From: Vermamoeba vermiformis
Lineage: Eukaryota; Tubulinea; Echinamoebida
NCBI GenBank assembly: GCA_045837725.1
Contig: JBEWZL010000264.1
Location: forward strand, 22,082 to 86,081
Reading direction: 5' to 3'
DNA: 64,000 nucleotides
Part shown: positions 1 to 11,219 of the stretch, piece after piece
Layout of the letters: each line of letters starts with the position of its first letter
How positions within the stretch are numbered: the stretch's first letter is position 1
Program-made: the position numbers and the translations under genes
The notes under the pieces: generated by a model
What the model saw: the letters and a program-made list of their open reading frames with translations, nothing else
Databases searched by the model: none
What the model was told of the DNA's origin: nothing

Positions 1-183
1 AACACTGAATCTTTAGAGTTGGTGCATGCGGTTGTTAAAAATCGCAGCAGACCATACATAACTATCCAAATCGCTGCTGATTTCAGCGTTGCATCCGTAC
101 TAAAAGAAATTCGCGAAAAATTGGAATTATTGATTTTTGAATTCATTAAGGAAATGCTGCTTACGTCGAAAGGGTATCAATAG
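1..183 (+). CDS. 3' terminal exon of an unidentified gene (5' end outside window)
   Basis: The frame is open from the first base to a TAG at 181-183 and encodes 60 residues with an amphipathic, coding-like composition (it contains SVLKEIREKLELLIFEF). The coding start lies beyond the left edge. I do not recognise the family. The stop lies next to the stop of a converging minus-strand gene (177-179), so the two coding ends overlap by 7 nt. It may be only the last exon of a larger spliced gene. Confidence 0.5.
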   Translation, partial: NTESLELVHAVVKNRSRPYITIQIAADFSVASVLKEIREKLELLIFEFIKEMLLTSKGYQ

Positions 184-594
184 CATTTTTGAATGTGATT
201 GGTACCAATATTACGAATACCTGAATTTTCGAATATCAATAATTGTCGCGCGATCTTAATCAGATTCTGTATCTCACCTTCGAAAACACTAGTAGTAGCA
301 TCGAGATTACTACTCGAACTTTTATTCCAAAATCTAGCCATAAATAAGGCAATAACGTCTTGACCGCTTGTAGATCGCTGGAAAAAAAATAATATAATTA
401 TTTTCTGACGATAGATCGAGCTCGAAAAGTATATTCCAATCTTATAATAGCTATTGTATCGTGCAAAATAAATTTTAAAATTATTATTACCTTAATTTGA
501 GACCAGGTTGCGCTGGCTGTGCTTGAAGCTGTTGCGCTTCTACATCCTCGACAGGCCGATAGCCTCGACCACACAATTGAAGTATCCACGACAT
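177..594 (-). CDS. Small hypothetical protein, two exons (~97 aa)
   Basis: Exon 1 starts at ATG 594 (MSWILQLCGRGYRPVEDVEA...) and ends at 491 before a GTAATAAT donor. Exon 2 is read from about 366 to a TGA at 177-179. The reading frame closes (97 aa) only if the acceptor is the CTACAAG at 367-368, not the stronger-looking TTTTCCAG just upstream of it. That makes the splice model tentative. The second exon (SGQDVIALFMARFWNK...) looks coding. No family is recognised. It converges on the plus-strand gene at the left edge. Confidence 0.42.
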
Positions 595-656
595 ATTAAA
601 GAAAATATATTGTGGTTACTCGTTCGTTTATTTGTGACAATTGCCGATCAGTAAAT

Positions 657-681
657 AAGCCCGAAGAAATATTTCGGGCTT
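657..681. repeat. Perfect 9-bp inverted repeat (hairpin) in a short intergenic gap
   Basis: AAGCCCGAA (657-665) and TTCGGGCTT (673-681) are exact reverse complements around a 7-nt loop. The right arm is followed by a T-rich run. The hairpin lies between the 3' end of the F-box gene (752) and the 5' end of the small minus-strand gene (594). It could affect RNA 3'-end formation, but function is inference. Confidence 0.45.
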
Positions 682-751
682 TTGTTGTTTAAAGCATTAG
701 AGTACTAAACGAGACTAATAAAGATCCTTTATTATTTAAATGGTACTTTAT

Positions 752-2237
752 TTATGCAGGTCTTTTATCAATCCATTGGTGCTCATAAGGCAAATTCCAA
801 CTGTCATCGATTGTAGTAAGCGATGGAACTCTAATAGCCATCAAATTAGTCATTTTCTTGGCATATTCATAGATCATATTCCATTGCGCCGTAGAATCCT
901 GATGTTTGTCGTAGAAATAAAATGATTGCAAGTTTATCAATGTCGTCAGCGGATCTAAAGTTGAAATTGATTGCTCTTTGCTGAATAAGGGAATACGCAA
1001 GTATCTTAGCGTCGTTAATTTTGCCAAGTACGTCAAATGCTGCTGTGGATTAAATCCTAAATATATATTAAGGTCAATAAGCGCATCCGATCTATACTCG
1101 GATTTCATCGCTTACTGAACAGCTCTAAATGAGTAACATTACTTAACGAAGTACTTATACGTTCAGTTATTGCCAATCTTTCAATTTTCTTTAAGCGCTG
1201 GACGAATTCAGAGTTTAGCCGTCTTTCATTCAATTTGAATTCCGAGACATAAAAGCTCGTAATGTGTTTAAATGGCCTAAATATATCTTCATATTGACTA
1301 TCTTTATAATAATCTGCTAATGCTGGTAGCGCTAAGCGCTTTAGATTGGTTAAGGTTTGGATGTGGATTGGAAAACATGGGAAAATATCGTAGCCACTGC
1401 ATTGTAAGGACGTTAACTTGGTCAACGTTGCAAATTCACATGCTAAAAAAGGCAATCCTCCGAAATTGATCTCCAAATCTGTTAATTTGGTCAACGCTGC
1501 CAAAATGCGCTGCAGATCTCGTGTAATGATCGTTTTTGAATCGAATAGGCTGCAAGGACATAGCCCTAGACTATCATCGTAAAATGCATAGTCTTCTCTC
1601 ATATCATTCAATATTCGACTGATGCTTAGGCTGGTCAGATCCGTCAAATTTTGTATCAGCCGTTTTGCTTGCTGTAACTCGATCGAAGATATTTTTAACG
1701 TCACTAAGGTCGTTGGTAGCTCTATATTATTCCAAAAATAGCTATCATTGGGCTTTGCGTCGATTTCTAACTTTCTCAAATTACGCAGAACCGAGATGCG
1801 TCTAACACTATCGATTAAGCAGACTAGATTAGTCTTGAAAATGTCAGCAATGTCTCTTCCATACTTACTCTTGCGTGGTAACCATAGGCGAGTATTTAAA
1901 CTCTGTGATGTTATCGAGGTGTGACGTCTTTAATGTTGGATGTGAAAATATTCGAAATGAAATGGCGTGTAAATTCGTTATATATTTTCCTAAATTACTT
2001 CTCCACATCTTCGATACGATAGTACTGAAAAACTTGTTATATTAGGCGTGGTAAACAAGTTGTATGAAATAATCCCAATAATTTATGTGTAATTAATAAT
2101 CAAACAAGGTGCATCTACAATACTTACCACATTAATAATTCTTGTGCATTCATGTAGCTAAAGATTGCTCGTAAAATATCGGGAGGTAGATCTATAATGC
2201 CAAAGGCTTGTGCACGCTTTCTGCGGTCCAAATCCAT
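752..2237 (-). CDS. F-box protein with leucine-rich-type C-terminal region (420 aa, 4 exons)
   Basis: Splicing 2237-2128, 2024-1869, 1807-1116 and 1056-752 gives an uninterrupted 420-aa frame. The N-terminus is a clear F-box: LPPDILRAIFSYMNAQELLM followed, across the first intron, by SKMWRS. The remainder has repeated LTxLxxLxI segments (residues about 110-420), typical of irregular leucine-rich repeats. F-box proteins are substrate adaptors of SCF (Skp1-cullin) ubiquitin ligases, with the repeat region expected to bind the target. The last intron (1057-1115) removes an apparent stop: the frame joins HLELF to RFNPQQHLTYLAKL, restoring a leucine-rich repeat. The target is unknown. Confidence 0.75.
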
Positions 2238-2375
2238 AATTAATCTGTTGGTCAAACACGACTATAGTCGGTTCGTTGGTGTGCTCCATTCAACATGCCA
2301 AATTCAAAGCTTAACATTTATAAATTCCATATTTATTGGTTAAAAACTGGCCAAGTTTGGCTGGCGGATTTTCTG

Positions 2376-5300
2376 TTAATCGAACATATCAAATAACTCA
2401 TCATCTTCAGCCTTAGCCGAGTCCACATCTGCAGCAGGTTCGCTGGTGGACCAGTCCATAGCAGCTGAGTCGTTCTTTTTAGCCTTGCTCTTGGATCGGG
2501 TGTTATCCTCCGTGGAGACTTCGAGAGACAAGTTGGCGATGAGAGGATTAGCATCTGTTTCGAGCACCATCAACAAAGCCTCAAATTCGGGTCGCCACTT
2601 GGTTTCTCCGTGTTCCAAGCTCAATCTCGTTTGATTAGCAATGTAGACCAGCAAATCAAACGCCAACTTCTTCACGTTGTACTCGTACAAGCTCTTCTTG
2701 GGACCATTCAAGTCGAGCACGGACTTTTGCACGGCAGATTGGTTTTCAGCGACGCTGCCATCGATCATCATCTTCAAGTAGGTGGCAAATACTTCGGTGG
2801 CCTTGTCCTGGTACTGCTCTTGGTTCTTCTCTTTCTCGCCCTGTTTGTAGATCTTGATCCAAACAGATGTCAAAGGAGTGAAGACAGCCTTGTTGATCAA
2901 TGAGTGCGTGGTTGGGTTGAGAATAGCGCACGAGATGATAAAGTTGGTCATGGAGACGGTGCCAACAATATCTTCAACCCAGACTTCGGGACGCAACGTC
3001 AACAAGTTGGTGATGGCTGCCAAAATAACACGGCGGTACTTGGGAATCTCTTCTTCGCTCGGCTTGAGGTGGATGGTGAAGTTGAACAACGAGGCCAACA
3101 ATGGGCTCTCCTCTCGTTGACCCAAGTGTGACAAGCGGTGCGCAATCTTGGTGGGCGTGTTGGTGCCGAGAGGAGGATGCATCAATCCGTACAAATTGTT
3201 GACGAAGGTCATAATCTTCTGCTTGCTGAAACGCTCGTAAGTCACGTGAGCGGTCAACATTCTGTACAGCACTTGTTGCAAAACGTCAAACGAGACGGAT
3301 TTGTAGACGTTTTTGAGGTTGTTCATGACGAAGGTGAACAAGGCGTCTTGAAGGAAGTATGTGCGCTCTTGCTCCATATTGCTGGCGTTATCATGGTGCA
3401 CCGAGTTCGTCAACAATACTTGGATTACGTCGTTGATTGCGTTTCTCGAAGCATCACGCAAGGTCCACTCCTTGGTTGTGTAGTTCTGATCCTCTTTCAC
3501 AACGGTGTTCAACAAAGTATTGTACTGCTCAGCTGAGAGTACGTTGATTTCGTCAGCGTGCACCAACTTGGAGGCAAGATCAATCATATCCAGAGCTTGA
3601 GTGTAGTACGACGGGCTGTAGGACAAGTAGCCTTGCAAGGAATTGTAAACCTCGTGAGCAGTCAACAGACTAGTACGCTTGTAAGCTTCCGTCTTGTCAC
3701 CTTTGTCCAGCTCAAAGGAGACCAGCTTTCGAACAAATTCGTTCAAGTGAGAGCTGTGACTGTAAACACTGCTCAGCAATGAGGAAATGCCTGCAACAGC
3801 TGTTTTGGGACTGTCGATTGCCTTTCTGTAGATCATCTCGTGCATGATCAGCGGCAACTTGTCCTGCCAAGCGTAGACGCAGGTCTGAGGGTTCGAAACG
3901 ATCAACGCCTCAATGATTTTGAAGTTGTGGTTGGCGATCTTCTTGTCAGAGGCACGAGAATACCATTCCCAAACGGCGTTCATCAACCTGGTAGTAGCAA
4001 CGGTAATACCGGTGACGACGCGGTAGTTGCTCTCATTGCTGTAAGTGAAGGTGCACACGCTTGCGACCAACTTTGCAATCGCATCTGGTTTCGGAGAGAA
4101 GACGAACTTCTCAGTCTGCCCTTGATTCTTCAGGATGGTCTCCATCATAGTAATGAAATCTTCAATGCTTCCATGGGCCCAAGTGTTATAGTCCGCGATC
4201 AATGAGAACATAGCGTGTTGCAACAAGAACTTGTACTCGACAGGCAATTCTGTCACCTTCTTGCCAGGGAATGTCTTGAATTGCACAAGGGGCAACAAGT
4301 ACTTGACAAACTGGTTCGACACAGCGGTGGTTGACAACGTTTGTTTCCAGATTCTGAAAATGTTGCCGGCTTGAGTCTCCAAGCTACCGATCATCTTGGC
4401 GTGATAGAGCAAGTATTGATGTGTCACTGCCATAAATTGCTCCAAAGTGAAAGCATAGCCAGCAAGCTCGTGGCGGTAAAGCTCAAACACCAAATCGCGA
4501 CGCAAGTTCAATCGCTTGATGTCTTCAGCAGTTTGTTGAGGTTTGTGCACGGCAACCAAGTACTCATCAACGATCAGCTGCACCAACTTGGCGGCATTAC
4601 CAATGTGTTCCACTTTGTTGTTCTTGCGCAAAATGCCGTGGTTCATGGTGTTTTGTATGGCCTTCACCAACCCGCTCACATGGCTGCGGGCCATAGGATT
4701 TTCTCTGCTGACCGTTTCGTTAAGGAAGTAGTTCACGAGCTTGTGGGCCTCGGCAACTTTTTCCAACCCCCAAGCAGGGCAGTTGTTACTCCAAACCTTC
4801 AAGGCGTATTCACGCGACAACGATTTGAAGGCAGGTGAACGAGCTGCACTGGGCTGTGCGTCCAAACAGCTGTTGGCAAGACCAGAGATAATATCCTTGA
4901 TGTGGTTGTAGTAGTAGTTGCCTTCCGTCAAATAGCTGCCCAAGCTCAGGTTGAGCAAGAAATCAGAAGCATTAGGTGCCTTGTCGCTAATGAACTGAAT
5001 GATGTTGTGCAAGATGATGTACACTTGATCGGGCTTGTTCTTCAAGTTGGTCAGCTCACGAGTGAAGATTTGCTGCCAGAACAAGCCAAGGAAGTTGTCT
5101 CTGACGAAGTTGCAGAACTTTGATTCATCTCCTTCGCTCAAACGGTAGTAGCTGTTTGGTGACGGAACAGTGTTGAGCACCTTCTTCCAGAAGCCGACCA
5201 AAATGATGCGCAAGTTGCGATCTTTCATCGATTTGACTTGTGCGGTGAGCGTGTTGAGCACGTGGAAGAGGCGAGAAGTTGATGCAGGGGTGCTACCTGT

Positions 5301-8300
5301 CGTGACCATGGTAACCAAGTGCCCAATCAAAACCTCCCAGCGGCTCTTGAAGATGTTGACCTCATCCATATTAACGCTGAACAACAATTGTTTCTCGTCG
5401 TATCTGCACAAGTAATCGCTAACGATCTTGGAGATCTCGTCAGTGATGCCAATACCAGTCCAGTTAATCAAGTCGGCCACAGCCAAGAACTTGATATCAT
5501 CGTCAGGAGCGTTGTTGGCCAACTCCACAATGACAGTCTTGACGAAGCGCTCGCAGTGACGTTGAGGAATTTCGTACTTGTCCAACAAGTTCATGTGCTC
5601 GATGATTCTGGGCTTTTGAAGGGTACCGCTGGTGACCAAGCTTCTTGAGTGGCCTTCAGCCTTGGCGCCCAACAAAGCAATGAGGATTTCCACGTTTGTG
5701 ATCTTTACGGCAGTTTCGATGATGCTCCAAGCTGCTGCCTCGCACTTAGCAGATTTGCTCGCCAAGAATTCAAAAGCGCTGCCCAAGATAGCAATGCGAA
5801 CGTCACGGTGCAACTCGGCACGGTTCCATTCGTGCAAGATCATCTGCACGTGTTGGTCGGTCGGTGTCTTGGCCAACAAGCGGATGAGCTCCTTATAGGC
5901 AGTGACCTTCAATGAGTTGCGAGCCTTGCCGGTGAGCAACATCTTGATGGTCTTTGTCAAACCACCTTCAGGCAAGTAAGGCACCAAGTGGTTGACAGAG
6001 TAGACGGCAACCTTGGCGAAGTCTGAGCCCATGAACTTGGGAGAGAACAAGAAGCGCATGGGAGCGACCGGTTCGTCGTTTTGCAACACACCGCGAATCA
6101 AGGTTTCAACGACGCTGACTGGCAAGCCCTTGCGAACCACTTTATCACCCTCCTTAAGTGGCTTTTCGTATTGAGTCAAGAACTTGACAATGTCGGCGTA
6201 GTCCACGCTAGGCATCAACGTCCAACGGCGAGCAGCCAAACCTTGCTCGGGAACTGGACGGTTGCTGTTGAACAACTGAACGAGCCATTGTTCCCCAAGT
6301 CTGCGAGTTTGATCGGGAGTCAAACGGCGCAAGTCGTAGCAAGCCTCCAAGCAGAAGAAATCGGCGTGATCTTGTTTATCTGCTTCCATGGTGGCAATTT
6401 CTTCCAACATCTCCTTCTCTTTCTTGCGCTCCAGCTCAACGCGTTGCTTCATCTCGGTTTGCTTAATCTCGTTTTCGGTGTGAACTGCGATACGACCGTG
6501 TTGCAAAACAGGTTGTGGTCTGCGAGATGCAGGGCGACCTCGAATGGCAGCACGACCTCGGCGAGAAGGTACAGCGACGACACCCTTCTTGCCCTTGGTC
6601 TTGGTGCCCTCAGCTTCCTTCTCGATCAACTTCTTCCTGATCAATGGGCGCTCATCGTGTTCAACGAAGAACACACCACGGAAGGACTTCTTTTGGCCAA
6701 TGTACTTGTCGAGCAAGTCTTGGCGGTACTTCACCAAGTGGTGCCACACGAAGGGAATGTACACAGCTGAAGAGGTGATGCTCAAAAGCTTTTCTACGGC
6801 TTGATTGCGGCGAGCCTTGCCTTCAGCGCGAGTAAGAATACCAGTCTCCTCCTTCTTCAACCACTTCCACAAGACAGTGCTTGCTTGTCTCGAACGGAGA
6901 ATGAATTCGGTGAATTCGACAAGCAAAGGAATGTCGTGCCATTCCTCTCCTCCGTGCAAAGTCATCAATTGGTTGTAGTAGTGGATGACTTCATCGTCAG
7001 TCTCGATGATGAAAAGACCTTCGTCGTCCTTCTCCAATCGCTTGGCGGCATCAGTGAGCAATTGTGCGAATCTGTTCTTCAACAAAGGGATCTGGTGCCA
7101 GCTTGAGCCAACGATTGTGATCAAAGGAGCGAAGTAGTCAATCTTTTCACGCCACTCGGGGTTCTTGGTCGAGACGCGTTCGTCATAGCATTGAATCAAC
7201 CAATCAGCAAGTCTGACTCTCTTGTTGAAGCTCATGGTCCAAGTGGTTTGCAAGTGGACACGGAAGTCCTCGGCAGCACGTTTCTCACCGAGTCTGAACA
7301 GAGCAATGCGCCATTGAAGCTCGAAACCGAATTGGAACATTTCGAGATTGACAAGCTTGAGAGCGCGAGTCATAGCAGCCCAGCTGAGAGTGATGAAATG
7401 CTTGAGAACACGGTGAGAAAGCACGTGTTCGAAGCCAGGAGCAGAGCCTTCGTCCAAATCGGAGCTATCGAACAAGTCTTGCAACATAGTGAACCAAATC
7501 TCGAACTGCTCCTTAGTAGTGCCGTCAGCCATGAAGGTGTTGCTGTAATGAGATTGCTTTTCTTGTTCGTTGAAGCCAAACATCTCATCGAAAACAGGCT
7601 CCTTGTTGTCAATTGTCTCGTTCTTCAACTTGCCTTGCAAGAACTTGATGGTTCTCGTGGTTTGCACGAGGTTCTTAGCACGTAAGGTGGCCGACAACAG
7701 CTTGTCAATGGCAGCCTTGCGTTCAACAATGCTGTTGCTGTTGGAAGCTTTCTGGAGCATGCTTCGCATTTGGTGATCGTTGATGTCAACGAAGGCTTGC
7801 AACTGGTCGAGCAAGTTCTCGGAAACAAGACCAGGCTCGAAGAGGGGACGGATGGCATCTTGAATTTGACCAATAGGCAAGACACGAAGCATGTTAATCA
7901 ACAAGGTGTAGTTCGTTTTAGCCAAGTGTAAGATGTGCTCAGGACGGAGCAACTTGAAGACAGTCATCTTGTGCTCCTCAGTCAGGAGTTGGCTCATGAG
8001 CCAGCTTAACATGTCGCTGTTTGCCAAAGGATCTTCAGAGAACAACGGCAAAATGTGTTGGACGATCAAGCCTTGGTCCTCCTTCTTGATGCTTCTCACG
8101 ATGGTCTTGAGCATCTCGGAGTAAGCTTCAAGATCCTTCTTGATGATGGGCAAGAAGTGGTCCAGCTTTTGTTTGGGGTCGCCAATCTTGCCCAAGATAT
8201 AACCCAGTTGGGCCAAGTAAAGGAGCCAAACGCCTTCAAACAAGGGCAAAAAGCTGTTTACGAGCTAAAGATGTATTAGAATCTTGCGAACATTGGTTGG

Positions 8301-10945
8301 AATTGCTTGTACTTACGACATCGACGGTGTCGACTTTGTAAAGCAAGGTACGCAAAATGAAATCGAGGTATTCCTTCTTGTTTTGCAAGAAGTAAGGCAA
8401 AACACGTGTAGCCATAATATTGTTGTCCTTAACGTTCTTGCAAATTTCTTGGAATTGTCTCTTGACTTGTGAAGCCATCCAACCCATGCCTTGGTAAGTT
8501 GTGAAGGTATCCCAGAAGTAGTTCAAAACCTAAAAGTATACATTAGGATACGTTTGAGACATAAAAAATTGGCTTACTAATTCAGGAAGACTCGCGCTCA
8601 ATGAAACAATCACTTCAGTGTGGTAGTCAGGGAAGAGCTTCTTAAGAGCAGGGAAGAAGTACTGCACGACAATGGTGTTGATGCTCTTATCAGCCATAGC
8701 GCGAGTAGCTTCAGGAAGGCGAATATCGTCCTTCGTGTTGACCAACGATCTGGAAACAGCTTTGATGCCGCTGGCCCAGTTGTTGCTCCAAGAATGCGCG
8801 TAAGATGAATCAGCCATCCATCTTGGTGTGAGTTTGGTGTAGACACCGAAGTAGGGGCGCATAATGTTAACGAGTTGGTCGACTTGGCTTGGGTGGTATG
8901 AGTGGTCAACAAGCTCTCGCAAGAACTCGAAAGTTGCGTGGTGGTATTCATCAGGATAGGTAAGCTTTTTCCACATGCAAGTCACGATAGCAGCCCACAA
9001 GTCAACCAATTGCACGGCAAATTTGGCGAACTTGGTGTTGTCGTGGGTATACACGAGCTTCTTCTCAGGAACCGCAGTACTCTCCCAAGTGCGTCTCTTG
9101 CGCACAAGGTCTCTGAGTGCCTTGCCGGTCAAGTTCTTTTGCTTCTCGTCGAACTTGGCACGCTTGGCCTCTCTGTACTTCTTTTCAACGCGGCCTCTGA
9201 CAAGCTGATGTGCTGCTTGTTCGTTACTCCTTGATGGAAAGGATCATAGCTCGAAGCATATTGGAAGTGTCCCCGAACACCTTGGTGCGATAGGTGTTGC
9301 GCTTGTAGTCGTCATCGCCGACCATGGAGTCGATGGATTGCCACATGCGATTGTAGTACTCAATGGCGACCTTAGAGAAGATCAGCAGCTCTCCCAAGCT
9401 TGCCTTTTCGACCAGGCGTTTGCGGGAGTAAGTGGCCAAGAAGTGAACGTCCAGCTGGTTTCTGATAAAGTACGTCGTAGGTGTGCCCAAAGCAACGATG
9501 ACCTTGCCCAACTCAAGCAAATCATTAAACTTGGTGTGATTCAAGGTCCAAATGTTGTGGGGAATGTCTATAAAAGTATCATTAGCGTTGTTCATCGTAC
9601 GTGCAACGCTATTACTTACGTGAATAAATATTGTCTTTGTCGTCGCGCCAAACTGAGTTTCTCAAAAAGGCGTAGATTTCCTTAGGGAAGTGTGTAACGA
9701 AGTATTCCAAGTTGTCGACAAAAACTTGCGGGAATTCAGAGTCTAACATAGAATAAATTAATACTACTCCCCAATTGCTTAGAAGCATTACTTACATCTG
9801 CTGTTGGGAGGAGGGAAGCGCTCCAACAATTCCACGACTTTGCCTGCAGCCTTGGCATTGCGAATCAACTCATCGCGCACGTTGTTGTGCTCCTTTTCGA
9901 CGGCATTGCGTTTGCCACGGCCGTGGCCACTCGAACCGGCGCCAACACGCTTAGTGTTGACCAAGAAGTACCATTCGTTCCAGATTGTGATACGCGATTC
10001 GGTCTTGGTTGACAAGTTTTGGCGCAACAAAGCAACCACTACGTCCGAGTGGTAACGGCACAACTTGTCCCAGTGCAAAAATGCGTTTGTTTGTACGCCG
10101 TTGGATGCATCCAACAAAAACTTCTCTACGACCTTCGAGCTGAATACAAACGCGTTAATAACTTATAAATTTAACATCATATTGATAAAAACTAAATTTC
10201 ATCCACAAAATGAATTGGCTTGATTTGTTTTGCAATATTTAAGAAGATGGATTTACCTGCATCCGTGGAGATATCTGGCCACAAAGTCTGCAGATTTCTC
10301 TGGCAAGGTTGAGAAGTGTTCTACGGCTCTGTTCAATAGGTTGACGCGCTTATACTTAATGCAGGCGTGCAAGAGCTCGTTGCGGACTGCGGCGACGGAT
10401 TTCATAGCGGTGTTATAAATCTCTTCATCGCTAATATCTCTGCGCGCTACTTCCTTCGCGGCAATTGATTTAAATAAAATAGAAGGCGAGTTAAGCTCGC
10501 TCAAGAAAGTCTGCTGCGCCTCTACGTCAGATTTAGGTGCGCCGGCAGCGATTGCCAAAGCCAAGCGATCTTCGTGGTAGTACTTAGAGACGTTAGTCTT
10601 TTGAGCCGGCAGAATCTCGGTAAAGCCATCCTCTGTCTCCATCTCAGCAACCTCCGGTTCGGGATGCTAAAATCAAAAATTTAGAACAAAATCATACTAC
10701 GCCTTCTACAGTGAATAAATCCTAAGGTGTACGATGAAGAGGCAAATCTTCATCATTAAATTGATTTAAAAATAGAATTCTAAATTTGTGGTGAATCTTA
10801 CTTGGCGAAGCGCTTTAACGATTGGCTTAAGCTCTTGAACATGCTTGGCTCCAAGTTTACTCGCTAATTTAACTCGCTTGTCATAAGGCAAGGTAGAAGT
10901 TGAGTTTAGCAACTCTTCTTTGGTTTTAGGCAGATTAAGTTCCAT
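2376..10945 (-). CDS. Giant helical-repeat (HEAT/ARM-like) protein of unknown function, ~2,690 aa
   Basis: Eight exons (10945-10802, 10666-10257, 10139-9796, 9742-9620, 9567-9228, 9196-8578, 8529-8317, 8264-2376) join to about 2,693 codons. The last exon alone is 5.9 kb without an intron, unlike every other gene here. The protein is almost entirely predicted helix with leucine/aromatic pairs, as in alpha-solenoid scaffolds. A basic patch with RRGRAAIRGRPASRRPQ is followed by a charged ERKKEKEMLEEIATME helix near residue 1,350. The C-terminus is Lys-rich then acidic (SKSKAKKND... ending DDELFDMFD). Codons are strongly biased to AAG, TTG, CAA and CGT, suggesting high expression. The exon 5/6 join is problematic: the frame hits TAA at 9226-9224 and continues in +1, explained by a 31-nt intron (9227-9197), a frameshift or an assembly base. 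I cannot name the family. Confidence 0.72.
9224..9226 (-). other. In-frame TAA (followed by C) with coding continuing in +1 frame
   Basis: On the minus strand the frame ends ...ATC AAG GAG TAA C. The coding frame resumes as AAC GAA CAA GCA GCA (skipping T) and runs on into a long open exon. A stop in the downstream frame lies about 20 nt upstream (in ATGATC), so the frame change must fall within that small interval. A 31-nt GT..AG segment (9227-9197) would also restore the frame. Confidence 0.6.
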
Positions 10946-11219
10946 GATTGCTGTTGTAGTTAATTATTCACAGATTATAAGTTCAAATCAATATTTCGTG
11001 AAGTGCACTTATGCTCCGGTGAACAATTGATAAAAGAAGAATGGCAGAAAAAAAACGGTTTTTGTGGATCTGAGCCCTCGTGAATTTCACTAACGCCAGA
11101 AAAAAATAGGTAAAAAACAATGGTCTCCTCAAAGTGACATAAATGACAGATGCGAAACAAGTGGTCAGGTATGCCTATTAACTACAATATTTATAGCTAT
11201 TTATGGAATCATTCTTCTG

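Noticed and set aside
2446-8279. Many plus-strand open frames of 60-230 codons opposite the giant gene
   Set aside because: They are shadows of a strongly codon-biased minus-strand exon; none has a domain or its own start context.
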